Source: a virus
Direction: 5' to 3' (one strand)
DNA length: 39,978 nt
IMG/VR virus record: IMGVR_UViG_3300032242_001030
Location: 1-39,978 of that record
Positions 24,530-31,279 of the stretch are shown here, one piece after another. The notes under the pieces are model-generated. The model was not told the DNA's origin. It did not search any database and saw only the letters and a list, made by a program, of their open reading frames with translations. Both the position numbers and the translations under genes were made by a program. Numbering within the stretch: the first letter of the stretch is position 1; each line of letters begins with the position of its first letter.

Positions 24530-25729
24530 TTAGTTGTTGAATATAACTTTCTTACCACTTGGAACATCCCAATCCTTGTTCTCTGTAACGAACCACAGAG
24601 TAGGTGCGCTGATTTTCCATTCCACTTCGCGCTCGACATAACCATCTGTGAATACAATCACGCATTCCGCGTTGATCTTCTTCTCATTGATATATTCCGA
24701 TACACACCCAACTTTCGTTCCACCCCCACCTAGAGGCTTGAGCATACCTCCGATGTTCTGATAATTGTTAGTAAAGATTTGCTCACCATGAACCATTGTG
24801 TCCCACCACAGAACCCGAACCGAATCGGGCTCAACCAATTCACAGATAGATACCAGTTCTGTTGCGAACTCATTGATCTGTTCCTGTCCAATAGAACCTG
24901 ATGTGTCGATGGCAACCACCACCTCGCCAATGGTCTCGTTCTCAACTGTCGGCAGATAGATGTCGCTAGGCAACAGTCTCCTATTGAACCTTCTCCATGT
25001 AAACTCATCCTTGCCCTTACATGATGCAGTTACAAAGTCTCTTAACGCTTCGCGCCAATTAACCTGTGGTGTAAGAATATCTGTAATGGCTCGTGGCAAG
25101 TCGACCCCTAAACGCCCTGCGAGTAGTGCGCCTTCGCGTAATGCTCTATCTACCTTGTCGTTCATATCTTTCATGTCTTCAGAGCTTGCATCGCCATCGA
25201 TGTCATGGTCATCGAACTGATACTCTCCATCGTTTGATTGTCCACCCTTGCGTGGATTACCTCCGCTACCTCCACCTCCATTCTTCTCCTCTTCCTCAAG
25301 GAGTTTGTATACCTGTCTCATAGACATGTTATGGTACTTGGGGTCATAGCATCCACCTTCAGGGAGCTTGCATAAGGTTTTGTCCTGTAAAGAAACTATT
25401 ATGTCATTGACCACATAGTCGGCGGCTTTATTGGCACGCGCTCGATCTTCCTTGAACATATCCATGCCATGTATCATGTGTCGCAATGCCACATGAAGAT
25501 TCTCGTGCAACACCAAAGCATTGATCTCACTATCATCCTTGCAATGTGTCTCCAAGAACTTTCTACCATACATCTTGTTACCCTTGGTATCGGCGCATGC
25601 AGTCATGCCCTCCTCGTCTACTACTTTCGTAGTTCCCATCATCATCACACCCGAATAGAGTGCGGTCTCGGGATGCTTCATCATCTTGATGTGTGCGCGT
25701 TTGATGCGCTCTTCTTGCGTTAATGCCAT
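24530..25729 (-). CDS. Metallopeptidase-like plus VWA domain protein (MoxR partner)
   Basis: The protein has 399 residues from ATG at MALTQEER, with GGAG nine bases upstream; the longer frame is less likely. Residues 75-79 are HENLH, an HEXXH zinc motif, in an N-terminal domain like the DUF2201 putative metallopeptidase. About 145-190 is a Gly/Asp-rich linker. The C-terminal VWA-like domain has VVVAIDTSGSIG (MIDAS D275, S277, S279) and a later IVFTDGY. This pairing of peptidase-like and VWA domains is regularly found beside MoxR ATPases. The VWA domain would bind a target while the ATPase remodels it. Often annotated as CobT-like chelatase; no cobalamin role is indicated here. Confidence 0.88.
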   Translation of the reverse strand: MALTQEERIKRAHIKMMKHPETALYSGVMMMGTTKVVDEEGMTACADTKGNKMYGRKFLETHCKDDSEINALVLHENLHVALRHMIHGMDMFKEDRARANKAADYVVNDIIVSLQDKTLCKLPEGGCYDPKYHNMSMRQVYKLLEEEEKNGGGGSGGNPRKGGQSNDGEYQFDDHDIDGDASSEDMKDMNDKVDRALREGALLAGRLGVDLPRAITDILTPQVNWREALRDFVTASCKGKDEFTWRRFNRRLLPSDIYLPTVENETIGEVVVAIDTSGSIGQEQINEFATELVSICELVEPDSVRVLWWDTMVHGEQIFTNNYQNIGGMLKPLGGGGTKVGCVSEYINEKKINAECVIVFTDGYVEREVEWKISAPTLWFVTENKDWDVPSGKKVIFNN

Positions 25730-25730
25730 G

Positions 25731-25832
25731 TTACTTTCTCCATACAAATAAATCTAAAATCAAAACTACAAATGCTAGTATGTACACAATAGCAAAGTAG
25801 CACCTTACTGGGTCATATTTCATATACTTCAT
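25731..25832 (-). CDS. 33-residue membrane peptide between MoxR and VWA genes
   Basis: Below common ORF length cut-offs. The MoxR stop TAA is followed by GGTGGAACA-ATG, an excellent ribosome site, and the TAA of this peptide ends one base before the VWA ATG. The protein starts MKYMKYDPVRCYF, followed by a hydrophobic helix (AIVYILAFVVLILDLFV) and ends WRK. Its 3' end supplies the GGAG ribosome site of the VWA gene. One transmembrane helix with positive ends could anchor or regulate the module at the inner membrane. Translation is well supported by the start context; function is unknown. Confidence 0.75.
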   Translation of the reverse strand: MKYMKYDPVRCYFAIVYILAFVVLILDLFVWRK

Positions 25833-25841
25833 TGTTCCACC

Positions 25842-26948
25842 TTATGATAGAAGAATGTGGTTCTCTGTTGCCCACTTCATGATTGCATTGTTATACCTAC
25901 CGAGCTTGGGCTTGGTGTGCATAATCATTGTGAAGAATATCGCTTGCACCTCGGCTTGGGGAATGCGTTCCACGAACTCCATATACTTGTTTAACTCATC
26001 CTGTGTGTCGAGCTTGTCTACCGCCTCGAACATCATCATGATAAGAGCTGATACTTCATCAGGTACTTTGACTTGCTTGGGGTTAGCCAAAATAGTCTTG
26101 AATTCCATCAGCTTACCTTCTAATTGAATAAACGCTGACATTGATCTCGCACCCGCTTCGCCGATAGTACCCGCCAATGCAACCATCAATGCGTGTTCGG
26201 AGATCTGATCCTTGCGGTCAACAAGTACAGATGCTTTCGCTAATGATCTTGGAGACACGAATTGTTTTACAGTTGACGATGGCTTAAAGATAAACTCATT
26301 GTCTGCCTGATTCGGATCAAGATAAGACTTGAATGCCTTGGTGTTCATCGATGCCCATGCCCTGACTGCCCTTGCGAGCTTGTTCTTGGTTGCCCAAATG
26401 TTCCACTCTTCATGGTTCGGCTTACGCATATTGATTACAGTCACACGATTACCCACATGACCTAGCATTGAATCGCCCACACCATCCGATGCATTATTAG
26501 ATGTAGCGAATAGTTTCGATCCACCTTGTAGTGGACGATCACCTGCTGTTCTTTCTAAGATCAACCTAGTGAAGATGATCTGCAAGAGCTTAGGTGCTTT
26601 CATAAACTCATCGAGCATGATGACCTTGGGCTTATTACTATTCATCTTGAACAAGTCTGATACATAGTACTCGAGAGTGCGTGTCTGATGGTTCGGGATA
26701 CTCGCCGCGACATCCATCATATCTTTAACAGGACAGTCTACATAGATGTAGTCGTACTTGTCATCCTCACACACATCGCCTACTTTGCGCCATGCGTCCC
26801 CATGCATAGATGCAATCATAGACAATAGCGAGCTCTTGCCAACACCAGGTTCAGAGACTACGATAGGTGTGATTGAATCACCCATTGCATGAATCAATTG
26901 TGCAGTCTCATCGATAGAGACATTCATTGTGAAATTTACTTGTGACAT
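25842..26948 (-). CDS. MoxR-type AAA+ ATPase
   Basis: The protein has 368 residues. Walker A is VVSEPGVGKSS (K38), Walker B is KVIMLDEFMKA (D113, E114), and FATSNNASDG follows as sensor 1 with an arginine-rich segment (GHVGNRVTVINMRKP) after it. The C-terminal half is helical. This fits the MoxR/CobS-like AAA+ group, which works as a hexameric remodelling ATPase with VWA-domain partners. The VWA partner is the next large gene. The leader before the ATG contains a 16-bp sequence repeated before another gene at 29386. Phage roles of such pairs are largely unknown. Confidence 0.9.
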   Translation of the reverse strand: MSQVNFTMNVSIDETAQLIHAMGDSITPIVVSEPGVGKSSLLSMIASMHGDAWRKVGDVCEDDKYDYIYVDCPVKDMMDVAASIPNHQTRTLEYYVSDLFKMNSNKPKVIMLDEFMKAPKLLQIIFTRLILERTAGDRPLQGGSKLFATSNNASDGVGDSMLGHVGNRVTVINMRKPNHEEWNIWATKNKLARAVRAWASMNTKAFKSYLDPNQADNEFIFKPSSTVKQFVSPRSLAKASVLVDRKDQISEHALMVALAGTIGEAGARSMSAFIQLEGKLMEFKTILANPKQVKVPDEVSALIMMMFEAVDKLDTQDELNKYMEFVERIPQAEVQAIFFTMIMHTKPKLGRYNNAIMKWATENHILLS

Positions 26949-26972
26949 ATTAATACTCCAGTTGGTTAAGGT

Positions 26973-27881
26973 TTAGTTGAATGATTTAAGGGGTGCAAAC
27001 TTACTCAGCATATCGTCCACATTGTCTTTAACAACACTACGAACATATGCACTCTCGCGTAGATCCTCTACGCTTATGTCCTTCAACGCACTCTCTAGTT
27101 GTGCGCGTGCTTCCTCCAGTTGAGGATTGTTTGTTAGATTAAAGTCTCTCAGGGTGTTACATAACTCCTTTGCTTGGCTAATGGTTGTGTCATAGATCTT
27201 CTTACGCTTTACCTTTCCATCCTCCTGTGGATCGCTCTCAGTACAAGCATTACTGATTCGGCTTGCAATCTCAATGAGTCGCTCACTCGCATCGCCCATC
27301 ACTTGATCGATGATCTCTGTGACTTGCTTCTCATAATGCTTCTTTAGATCTTCTGCAATTACATCGCTGATGTTGGATCTAAAGTCGTTTGTTGGTACTT
27401 GAGTCACGAATAACTTAATTCTGAACTTACTACGAACCTGAGATACATCGGGATATTCCGATCTATCAAACATATCTCCCTGTTTAAAAGCGGAGTTGCT
27501 GACGATGTTGGGGTACTCGTTGCAAAAGTTGTCCAATAACTTGTCAAACTCAACTTCATGTTGTCTAAACTCATTTGTGAACTTCTCGATGTTGCACGAT
27601 GGAAGCAATCTCATGTTGCCACTCCAGTCATAGGTGGAACGCTGAAGCCAGTTATAGACTGTCTGACGATAGTTGAGCAATGACTTATGCTCGGGAGAAT
27701 TGGACAATAAATTCTTGGTGAACTTGCCCGCATCGACATCAGCTTTCTTCATGGTTGTTACTTCATTAGAGATCGCTTTGTCTTGCTTGGTAGCAGTCCA
27801 CACATTTGTTTCTACATTAACTATTAATGCAGAGGTTGAGAGGGATATGATCTGGTTCGGTTGTGTTAGTTCAAAATTCAT
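26973..27881 (-). CDS. Unknown helical protein at head of MoxR/VWA group (DUF3150-like)
   Basis: The protein has 302 residues, mostly helical and charged, with LLNYRQTVYNWLQRSTYDWSG in the first third and long K/E-rich helices after residue 170. Its size, helical nature and position just before a MoxR ATPase and VWA protein match the DUF3150 proteins found in similar three-gene sets on mobile elements. I cannot confirm the family from sequence alone. It probably forms part of the same complex. It ends 24 bp before the MoxR start. Confidence 0.65.
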   Translation of the reverse strand: MNFELTQPNQIISLSTSALIVNVETNVWTATKQDKAISNEVTTMKKADVDAGKFTKNLLSNSPEHKSLLNYRQTVYNWLQRSTYDWSGNMRLLPSCNIEKFTNEFRQHEVEFDKLLDNFCNEYPNIVSNSAFKQGDMFDRSEYPDVSQVRSKFRIKLFVTQVPTNDFRSNISDVIAEDLKKHYEKQVTEIIDQVMGDASERLIEIASRISNACTESDPQEDGKVKRKKIYDTTISQAKELCNTLRDFNLTNNPQLEEARAQLESALKDISVEDLRESAYVRSVVKDNVDDMLSKFAPLKSFN

Positions 27882-27905
27882 AGTATGACTCCATTGGTTG
27901 ATAGA

Positions 27906-28133
27906 TTAGTGTTTAGTCTCTTCAGCGTTTTCTAGTTCGATCAAGTCCCATATCTCGCTACACAGTTTCATGTAGTTTTCCTTGGGGTTGCCCGATTCCA
28001 TAGATACAATTACAAACAGTCTTCCTAAGACCATGTGTACAACTTCCATCGGGTTATCGTCTAAGACCTCACCCACTTGCGCGAGCAGTTCGTTTGCCTG
28101 ATCTCGATACTCGTTTATTTTGTCATCGTTCAT
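27906..28133 (-). CDS. Small acidic hypothetical protein
   Basis: The protein has 75 residues, acidic, all helical (DKINEYRDQANELLAQVGEV, MKLCSEIWDLIELENAEE). The start has GGGAGG upstream, inside the end of the zinc-ribbon gene, and overlaps its stop by four bases. No family was recognised. Confidence 0.65.
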   Translation of the reverse strand: MNDDKINEYRDQANELLAQVGEVLDDNPMEVVHMVLGRLFVIVSMESGNPKENYMKLCSEIWDLIELENAEETKH

Positions 28134-28345
28134 TTGTAATATCCTCCCTTGTTGTTGATACCTTTAAGATCTTCTCGGTTTGTGATGAGCATATAGTTGC
28201 TCTTGTGCATAGGCACGATGGTGTGTTTGCGTGTGCGTGCTTCCTCCTCCCCACACCACAGACACAGGTGATAACCCGCGTTTGCTCGTTTCGGTGAGAA
28301 TGTGTCGCCACATCGCACACACATAGGCTTCATGCGTTGAGACAT
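28130..28345 (-). CDS. Small zinc-ribbon protein
   Basis: The protein has 71 residues. CVRCGDTF near residue 9 and LCLWCGEEE near residue 28 give two CXXC pairs about 17 residues apart, the layout of a four-cysteine zinc ribbon. The rest is basic and soluble. A DNA- or RNA-binding or protein-interaction role is likely. An overlapping frame of similar length on the same strand was rejected because it lacks the paired-cysteine pattern. Confidence 0.7.
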   Translation of the reverse strand: MSQRMKPMCVRCGDTFSPKRANAGYHLCLWCGEEEARTRKHTIVPMHKSNYMLITNREDLKGINNKGGYYK

Positions 28346-28347
28346 GA

Positions 28348-28587
28348 TTAATCCAATCTGTGAGTTGATAGATCTAATGTGAGTAATTCGTAAGAGTGGG
28401 ATTGCCCAAGCTCTTGCTCATCGCCTTGGATGCAGAGATGCATCTCATACTCGGCAGTTGGTAAGTCCACATAGGCATGGACTGGTTTGCCGTTGCACAT
28501 GAGTACATGTACTGTTGGAGTTATTACTGGGGGCTCAACGCCATCGGCATCAAGCATCTCCTCCCAAAACCTTTTCATCTTTCCCAT
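28348..28587 (-). CDS. Small hypothetical protein
   Basis: The protein has 79 residues. The middle (VHVLMCNGKPVHAYVDLPTAEYEMHLC) is beta-rich, resembling short phage proteins with unknown roles. AAAGGAAATAGT precedes the ATG, and a copy of the dispersed inverted repeat lies 32 bp upstream, in its leader. No family was recognised. Confidence 0.65.
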   Translation of the reverse strand: MGKMKRFWEEMLDADGVEPPVITPTVHVLMCNGKPVHAYVDLPTAEYEMHLCIQGDEQELGQSHSYELLTLDLSTHRLD

Positions 28588-28618
28588 ACTATTTCCTTTA
28601 CTGAATGTTTAACTGATA

Positions 28619-28636
28619 TTCCACTATGGCGTGGAA
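28619..28636. repeat. Dispersed inverted-repeat element, copy 1
   Basis: TTCCAC-TATGGC-GTGGAA: perfect 6-bp arms and a 6-bp centre, identical in the whole 18 bp to copy 2. It is followed on the plus strand by CG, then diverges from the other copies. It lies in the leader of the 79-residue gene. Confidence 0.85.
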
Positions 28637-28680
28637 CGATTAAGTAACTGTGTTGAAAGATTGCTCTCCCAACAGATTCA

Positions 28681-28691
28681 ATTGTACCATA
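28681..28691 (-). promoter_or_regulatory. Possible extended -10 promoter
   Basis: On the minus strand TATGGTACAAT contains TACAAT with an upstream TGG, matching the extended -10 form. No good -35 hexamer is at the right distance. It would start transcription near 28674, placing inverted-repeat copy 1 within the 5' leader of the 79-residue gene. Weak evidence. Confidence 0.35.
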
Positions 28692-28714
28692 ACTTTACTA
28701 ATAAACATAGGGAT

Positions 28715-28921
28715 TTACCCTAACTTTGTTAAGGTATCAACCCACTCTGATATTTTATTGGCTATTTCTTTTTCTCTTTCACCCGCGTAATCTCTGAACA
28801 GAGTTAGCAGTAGTTGTGATTCTTCTAACCTACCATTTAATACCCATTTGAGCGCAACCCTACATACTGCCGTAAATTCTTCTTCTAACTCTAGATGGGC
28901 TTGATACTGTTCGTAGTTCAT
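28715..28921 (-). CDS. Small helical hypothetical protein
   Basis: The protein has 68 residues, helical and charged (YQAHLELEEEFTAVCRVALK, GEREKEIANKISEWVDTLTK). AAAGGAAACAAC precedes the ATG. Its stop sits inside the small dyad TAGGG-N5-CCCTA (28708-28722), which might serve as a weak terminator. No family was recognised. Confidence 0.6.
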   Translation of the reverse strand: MNYEQYQAHLELEEEFTAVCRVALKWVLNGRLEESQLLLTLFRDYAGEREKEIANKISEWVDTLTKLG

Positions 28922-28985
28922 GTTGTTTCCTTTAAAAAGTTTATTGAATTGTTTGGCAAGTCTGGCAAGGGATTCGTCTCGCCTG

Positions 28986-29381
28986 TTAATTGTTTAGTTG
29001 ATACTCAAGCTCACAGAGGATCGCATCTTGCATCTCGTCATCCTCATCGCTGATGTTGCCATCGATATAGTCCCTGACCTGTGCATGAACATATGAATAC
29101 TCGTCCACCTCATCGTGGAACACATCCTCACCAAACTCATGCTCGACTGTGTTGAGCGCGTAGTAGTCCGCATCGCCATCAAATGATGCAGTAGCAAACG
29201 CATCGCTGATGAAGTTGTCCACATCGCCGAATCTGATTGACTCTGCATTTCTTGCCTGTGATATGTATTTCGTACGATGTTTTCTTAGTACAGATAGTTT
29301 GCATGTAGATCCGACTTGCTTGCCTTGCGCCAAGTCACTCGCAAGGAATGGCAGTTGAGGACAGAGGAAAAAAGCTTTCAT
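28986..29381 (-). CDS. Acidic hypothetical protein
   Basis: The protein has 131 residues. The first 45 are neutral to basic (MKAFFLCPQLPFLASDLAQG, KLSVLRKHRTKY). The rest is extremely acidic, with many Asp/Glu (FISDAFATASFDGDADYY, ISDEDDEMQDAILCELE). Strongly acidic small phage proteins sometimes mimic DNA, but there is no further evidence. ACTGGAGTATCACA precedes the ATG, a leader shared with the MoxR gene. A copy of the inverted repeat lies 47 bp upstream. Confidence 0.65.
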   Translation of the reverse strand: MKAFFLCPQLPFLASDLAQGKQVGSTCKLSVLRKHRTKYISQARNAESIRFGDVDNFISDAFATASFDGDADYYALNTVEHEFGEDVFHDEVDEYSYVHAQVRDYIDGNISDEDDEMQDAILCELEYQLNN

Positions 29382-29385
29382 TGTG

Positions 29386-29401
29386 ATACTCCAGTTGGTT
29401 A
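29386..29401 (-). repeat. Repeated 16-bp translation leader (second copy at 26953-26968)
   Basis: TAACCAACTGGAGTAT is identical ahead of this acidic-protein gene and ahead of the MoxR gene. A related version (AACCAATGGAGTCAT) precedes the 302-residue gene at 27884. It contains the GGAG ribosome site, so the conserved part extends well beyond what ribosome binding needs. Confidence 0.7.
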
Positions 29402-29427
29402 GTTAGTTGATAAAATGATGAGATAGA

Positions 29428-29445
29428 TTCCACTATGGCGTGGAA
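29428..29445. repeat. Dispersed inverted-repeat element, copy 2
   Basis: TTCCAC-TATGGC-GTGGAA, preceded by GA and followed by CGCTGACCCAAGGGCTAG on the plus strand. The flanks match copies 3 and 4 for over 20 bp. A second dyad TAGGCAA-N8-TTGCCTA follows at 29461-29482. Confidence 0.9.
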
Positions 29446-29882
29446 CGCTGACCCAAGGGCTAGGCAAAGTGCTAATTGCCTAACCAAATTGAATTTTAGC
29501 AGAATAGCCACTTCATGGGTATGGTTTTGGGTAAGTTTGTTGGGGGAAGGGTAGAGAGTTTGTATAGTTTGGTGAAAAAAGGTGGAATTTTAGGTGATTT
29601 TTGGAATTGGAGTAGAATTTCAATTTTGTGTTGAAAGTAATACTAGAGTACACATAGTGGTATATATTTAGTATATAAACTAATAATAATATAATATATT
29701 ATTTAAGAAGAAAAGAGAGAGTATTACTGCAATTCCAAAATTCCATAATTCTAGTGGGTTTTGGTTTTGGAAAGGGAAGTAAAAATGATGTGGGGTTTTG
29801 CACTTGCTAAAAGACTCTTGGTCTTTAAAATATTACTTCTTTCCCTGAGTGCTGAAAAAAATTGGAATTTTGGAATTAACAT

Positions 29883-29891
29883 TGTGGATAA
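29883..29891 (-). promoter_or_regulatory. DnaA box (perfect TTATCCACA)
   Basis: TGTGGATAA on the plus strand is the exact complement of the strongest E. coli-type DnaA box. It lies 49 bp from a second perfect box in opposite orientation. Confidence 0.7.
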
Positions 29892-29940
29892 CCTTGTTTT
29901 ATCTTTGTAAATCAATAGGTTACATCAGTTCCAAAATGAG

Positions 29941-29949
29941 TTATCCACA
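29941..29949 (+). promoter_or_regulatory. DnaA box (perfect TTATCCACA)
   Basis: Exact match to TTATCCACA, facing the box at 29883. Two perfect boxes this close in a gene-free AT-rich region are unlikely by chance. Confidence 0.7.
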
Positions 29950-30079
29950 AGCTAAAAATAGAATTTCGTTGGAATTATAGAATTTTATGGAATTTATACT
30001 TTGATTACCCAATGATGCGTAATTCTAAAATTCTAAAACCAATTCCAAAATTCTATTCGCTTTGGAATTATGGAATTGA

Positions 30080-30155
30080 TTCCACTATACCGTGGAACGC
30101 TGGGTCAAGCTCTAGCTCACGCGTTGGCGCGCGGGGACACATAACTGGTTTCAAA
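30080..30155. repeat. Dispersed inverted-repeat element, copy 3 (long form)
   Basis: The core TTCCAC-TATACC-GTGGAA is followed by CGCTGGGTCAAGCTCTAGCT, a GC-rich segment and GCGGGGACACATAACTGGTT. The whole 75-80 bp block aligns with copy 4. It lies between the candidate origin and the terminator of the next minus-strand gene. Confidence 0.85.
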
Positions 30156-30167
30156 AAGTCTGGACGC

Positions 30168-30202
30168 AAAAAAACCCCGCCAGACCAAAGCCTGACGGGG
30201 TT
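30168..30202 (-). terminator. Intrinsic terminator of the 211-residue gene
   Basis: Minus strand: AACCCCG-T-CAG, an 8-base loop, CTG-G-CGGGGTT, then five further T residues (seven in the full T-run), 11 bp after the stop. It is a strong GC stem with a T-run, a textbook rho-independent terminator, isolating the candidate origin from transcription coming from the right. Confidence 0.9.
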
Positions 30203-30212
30203 GAGTTAGTAA

Positions 30213-30848
30213 TTACTTACTATTCTTAGCTAGTGCATCATTAAATGCATCAATTGCCATTCTTAAAGCCAATTCACTAGGTGCTGTTGTGTCACCGCGC
30301 TGTTCCGCTGTCTTACGGCGCGCTTTAACTGTCACCCAGATACCCTTTTCTTTGTTGCTCATAAAGTCAAAGAACTCAGCGGGAGGCACTTTAGACTTAG
30401 AGGTTTTGTCCAAGTCACGAATTGACTTTTTAATGTCAGCGATTCTATTAGAAACATAGGTACTGAAGTCATTCCTGATTTTCCCAATGATTCCCTTTTT
30501 TACTGGGTCATCAATAGCGCCGAATGCTTGTTGTGTGTAAGACATACAATAGGCGAGAGTCGCATTGTGCAAGCCGTTTTTACCATCCTTGGTGGGAATC
30601 CAATCGGCGGTGTACATTACGGCGGGGTTCAATTCTTGCCATCTAAGAGCAAAACCATCCTTTAACTCATTCTTAACTTCATCGGGTATACCCTTAGGGT
30701 CTAAAAATGATGGGCAATTTTCAATTACATATTGGGCAATTGTCGCGCCTCTCTCTTTGTTTAACGCGGTCTGATAACCCGCTGATTTAAAAGAGGTAAT
30801 TTCAATTGAAGGGATAGCGTTAGCTATTGGGGTCTTAGTTACTTTCAT
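30213..30848 (-). CDS. Unknown 211-residue protein with own promoter and terminator
   Basis: Start ATG follows TTGGAGTATTTT; an in-frame TTG 12 bases earlier is part of the ribosome site. The protein is mostly helical with a globular look (GYQTALNKERGATIAQYVIE; IRNDFSTYVSNRIADIKKSI; WVTVKARRKTAEQRGDT). No family was recognised. It forms a single-gene unit: promoter, gene, strong terminator. This arrangement suggests early, separately controlled expression. Confidence 0.7.
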   Translation of the reverse strand: MKVTKTPIANAIPSIEITSFKSAGYQTALNKERGATIAQYVIENCPSFLDPKGIPDEVKNELKDGFALRWQELNPAVMYTADWIPTKDGKNGLHNATLAYCMSYTQQAFGAIDDPVKKGIIGKIRNDFSTYVSNRIADIKKSIRDLDKTSKSKVPPAEFFDFMSNKEKGIWVTVKARRKTAEQRGDTTAPSELALRMAIDAFNDALAKNSK

Positions 30849-30903
30849 AAAATACTCCAAAAAAAGATTAATAAAACACTGATTATTGCTAACCAGTGAT
30901 TCG

Positions 30904-30932
30904 TTTATACTTGATCTATAACTTTAAAACAA
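30904..30932 (-). promoter_or_regulatory. Sigma70-like promoter of the 211-residue gene
   Basis: TTGTTT (30927-30932), a 17-bp spacer, then TATAAA (30904-30909) on the minus strand. Inverted-repeat copy 4 ends two bases upstream of the -35 box, in position to act as an activator or repressor site. Confidence 0.65.
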
Positions 30933-30934
30933 GA

Positions 30935-31012
30935 TTCCACGGGGTAGTGGAACGCTGACTCACGCGCTAGCTCAACGCGCGGGCTTCGCGAGCGGGGACA
31001 AATAACTGGTAT
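30935..31012. repeat. Dispersed inverted-repeat element, copy 4 (long form)
   Basis: The core TTCCAC-GGGGTA-GTGGAA is followed by CGCTGACTCACGCGCTAGCT, a GC-rich palindromic segment (GCTTCGCGAGC) and GCGGGGACAAATAACTGGTA. It matches copy 3 over almost the whole block, although the six central bases differ completely. It lies between a terminator and the promoter of the next gene. Confidence 0.88.
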
Positions 31013-31034
31013 CAAAAGGGCCGAAGCCCTTTTG
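31013..31034 (-). terminator. Intrinsic terminator of the 74-residue gene
   Basis: Minus strand CAAAAGGGC-TTCG-GCCCTTTTG: nine-pair stem with a UUCG tetraloop, one base after the stop codon. The T-tract lies in the stem's 3' arm and there is no further T-run. It could work on both strands. Confidence 0.75.
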
Positions 31035-31035
31035 G

Positions 31036-31260
31036 TTATCGATCAGTCCTACCAATCCAATCAGCGCCGATTACATGTGGATAGTATTCCGTTTTCCACT
31101 TGTTCTCAACAAACATAATGCCAACCCGCCCAGTCGATGCGCGTGTGTGTGGCTCTGTGATGTACTCAACAACAGCTTTGCCAACAGAATGTCTGTCACT
31201 GATGTGTACAATATCACCTGTCTCTACAGGCTTGAGGGTATCCAAATAAACTAATTGCAT
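31036..31260 (-). CDS. Small hypothetical protein
   Basis: The protein has 74 residues, mostly beta-like: LKPVETGDIVHISDRHSVGK, then GRVGIMFVENKWKTEYYPH. The 'GDIV' entry and short strands suggest a small barrel (SH3- or KOW-like), but no family was confirmed. CTGGAGATTGCT precedes the ATG. It lies between two intrinsic terminators and no clear promoter was found, so it may be expressed by read-through. Confidence 0.65.
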   Translation of the reverse strand: MQLVYLDTLKPVETGDIVHISDRHSVGKAVVEYITEPHTRASTGRVGIMFVENKWKTEYYPHVIGADWIGRTDR

Positions 31261-31279
31261 AGCAATCTCCAGTTAAGTT

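Larger units (their letters stand above)
29446..30079. other. Candidate replication origin region
   Basis: This is the core of an 830-bp stretch (29382-30212) without a convincing gene. It contains two perfect DnaA boxes in opposite orientation about 50 bp apart, a very AT-rich block around 29660-29710 (ATATTTAGTATATAAACTAA and following), and about ten GGAATT/AATTCC hexamers, several in pairs spaced 8 bp (GGAATTTTGGAATT and its exact reverse complement). AGTAATACT at 29636 and AGTATTACT at 29720 bracket the AT block. DnaA boxes, an unwinding element and iteron-like repeats are the usual parts of an origin. Function is inferred; there is no origin-specific initiator gene nearby. Confidence 0.6.

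Noticed and set aside
24530-26948. Cobalt chelatase (CobS/CobT) for cobalamin synthesis
   Set aside because: No other cobalamin gene is present and the MoxR plus peptidase/VWA pairing is a general remodelling type; the name would mislead.
30012-30209. A 65-residue plus-strand open frame in the origin-like region
   Set aside because: It runs across repeat copy 3 and a minus-strand terminator, has no ribosome site, and encodes low-information sequence.
28619-30952. N4-type hairpin promoters for a virion RNA polymerase
   Set aside because: The hairpins have 6-base centres that vary, unlike N4's short fixed loops, and no virion RNA polymerase is seen in the window; the giant protein shows no such motifs.
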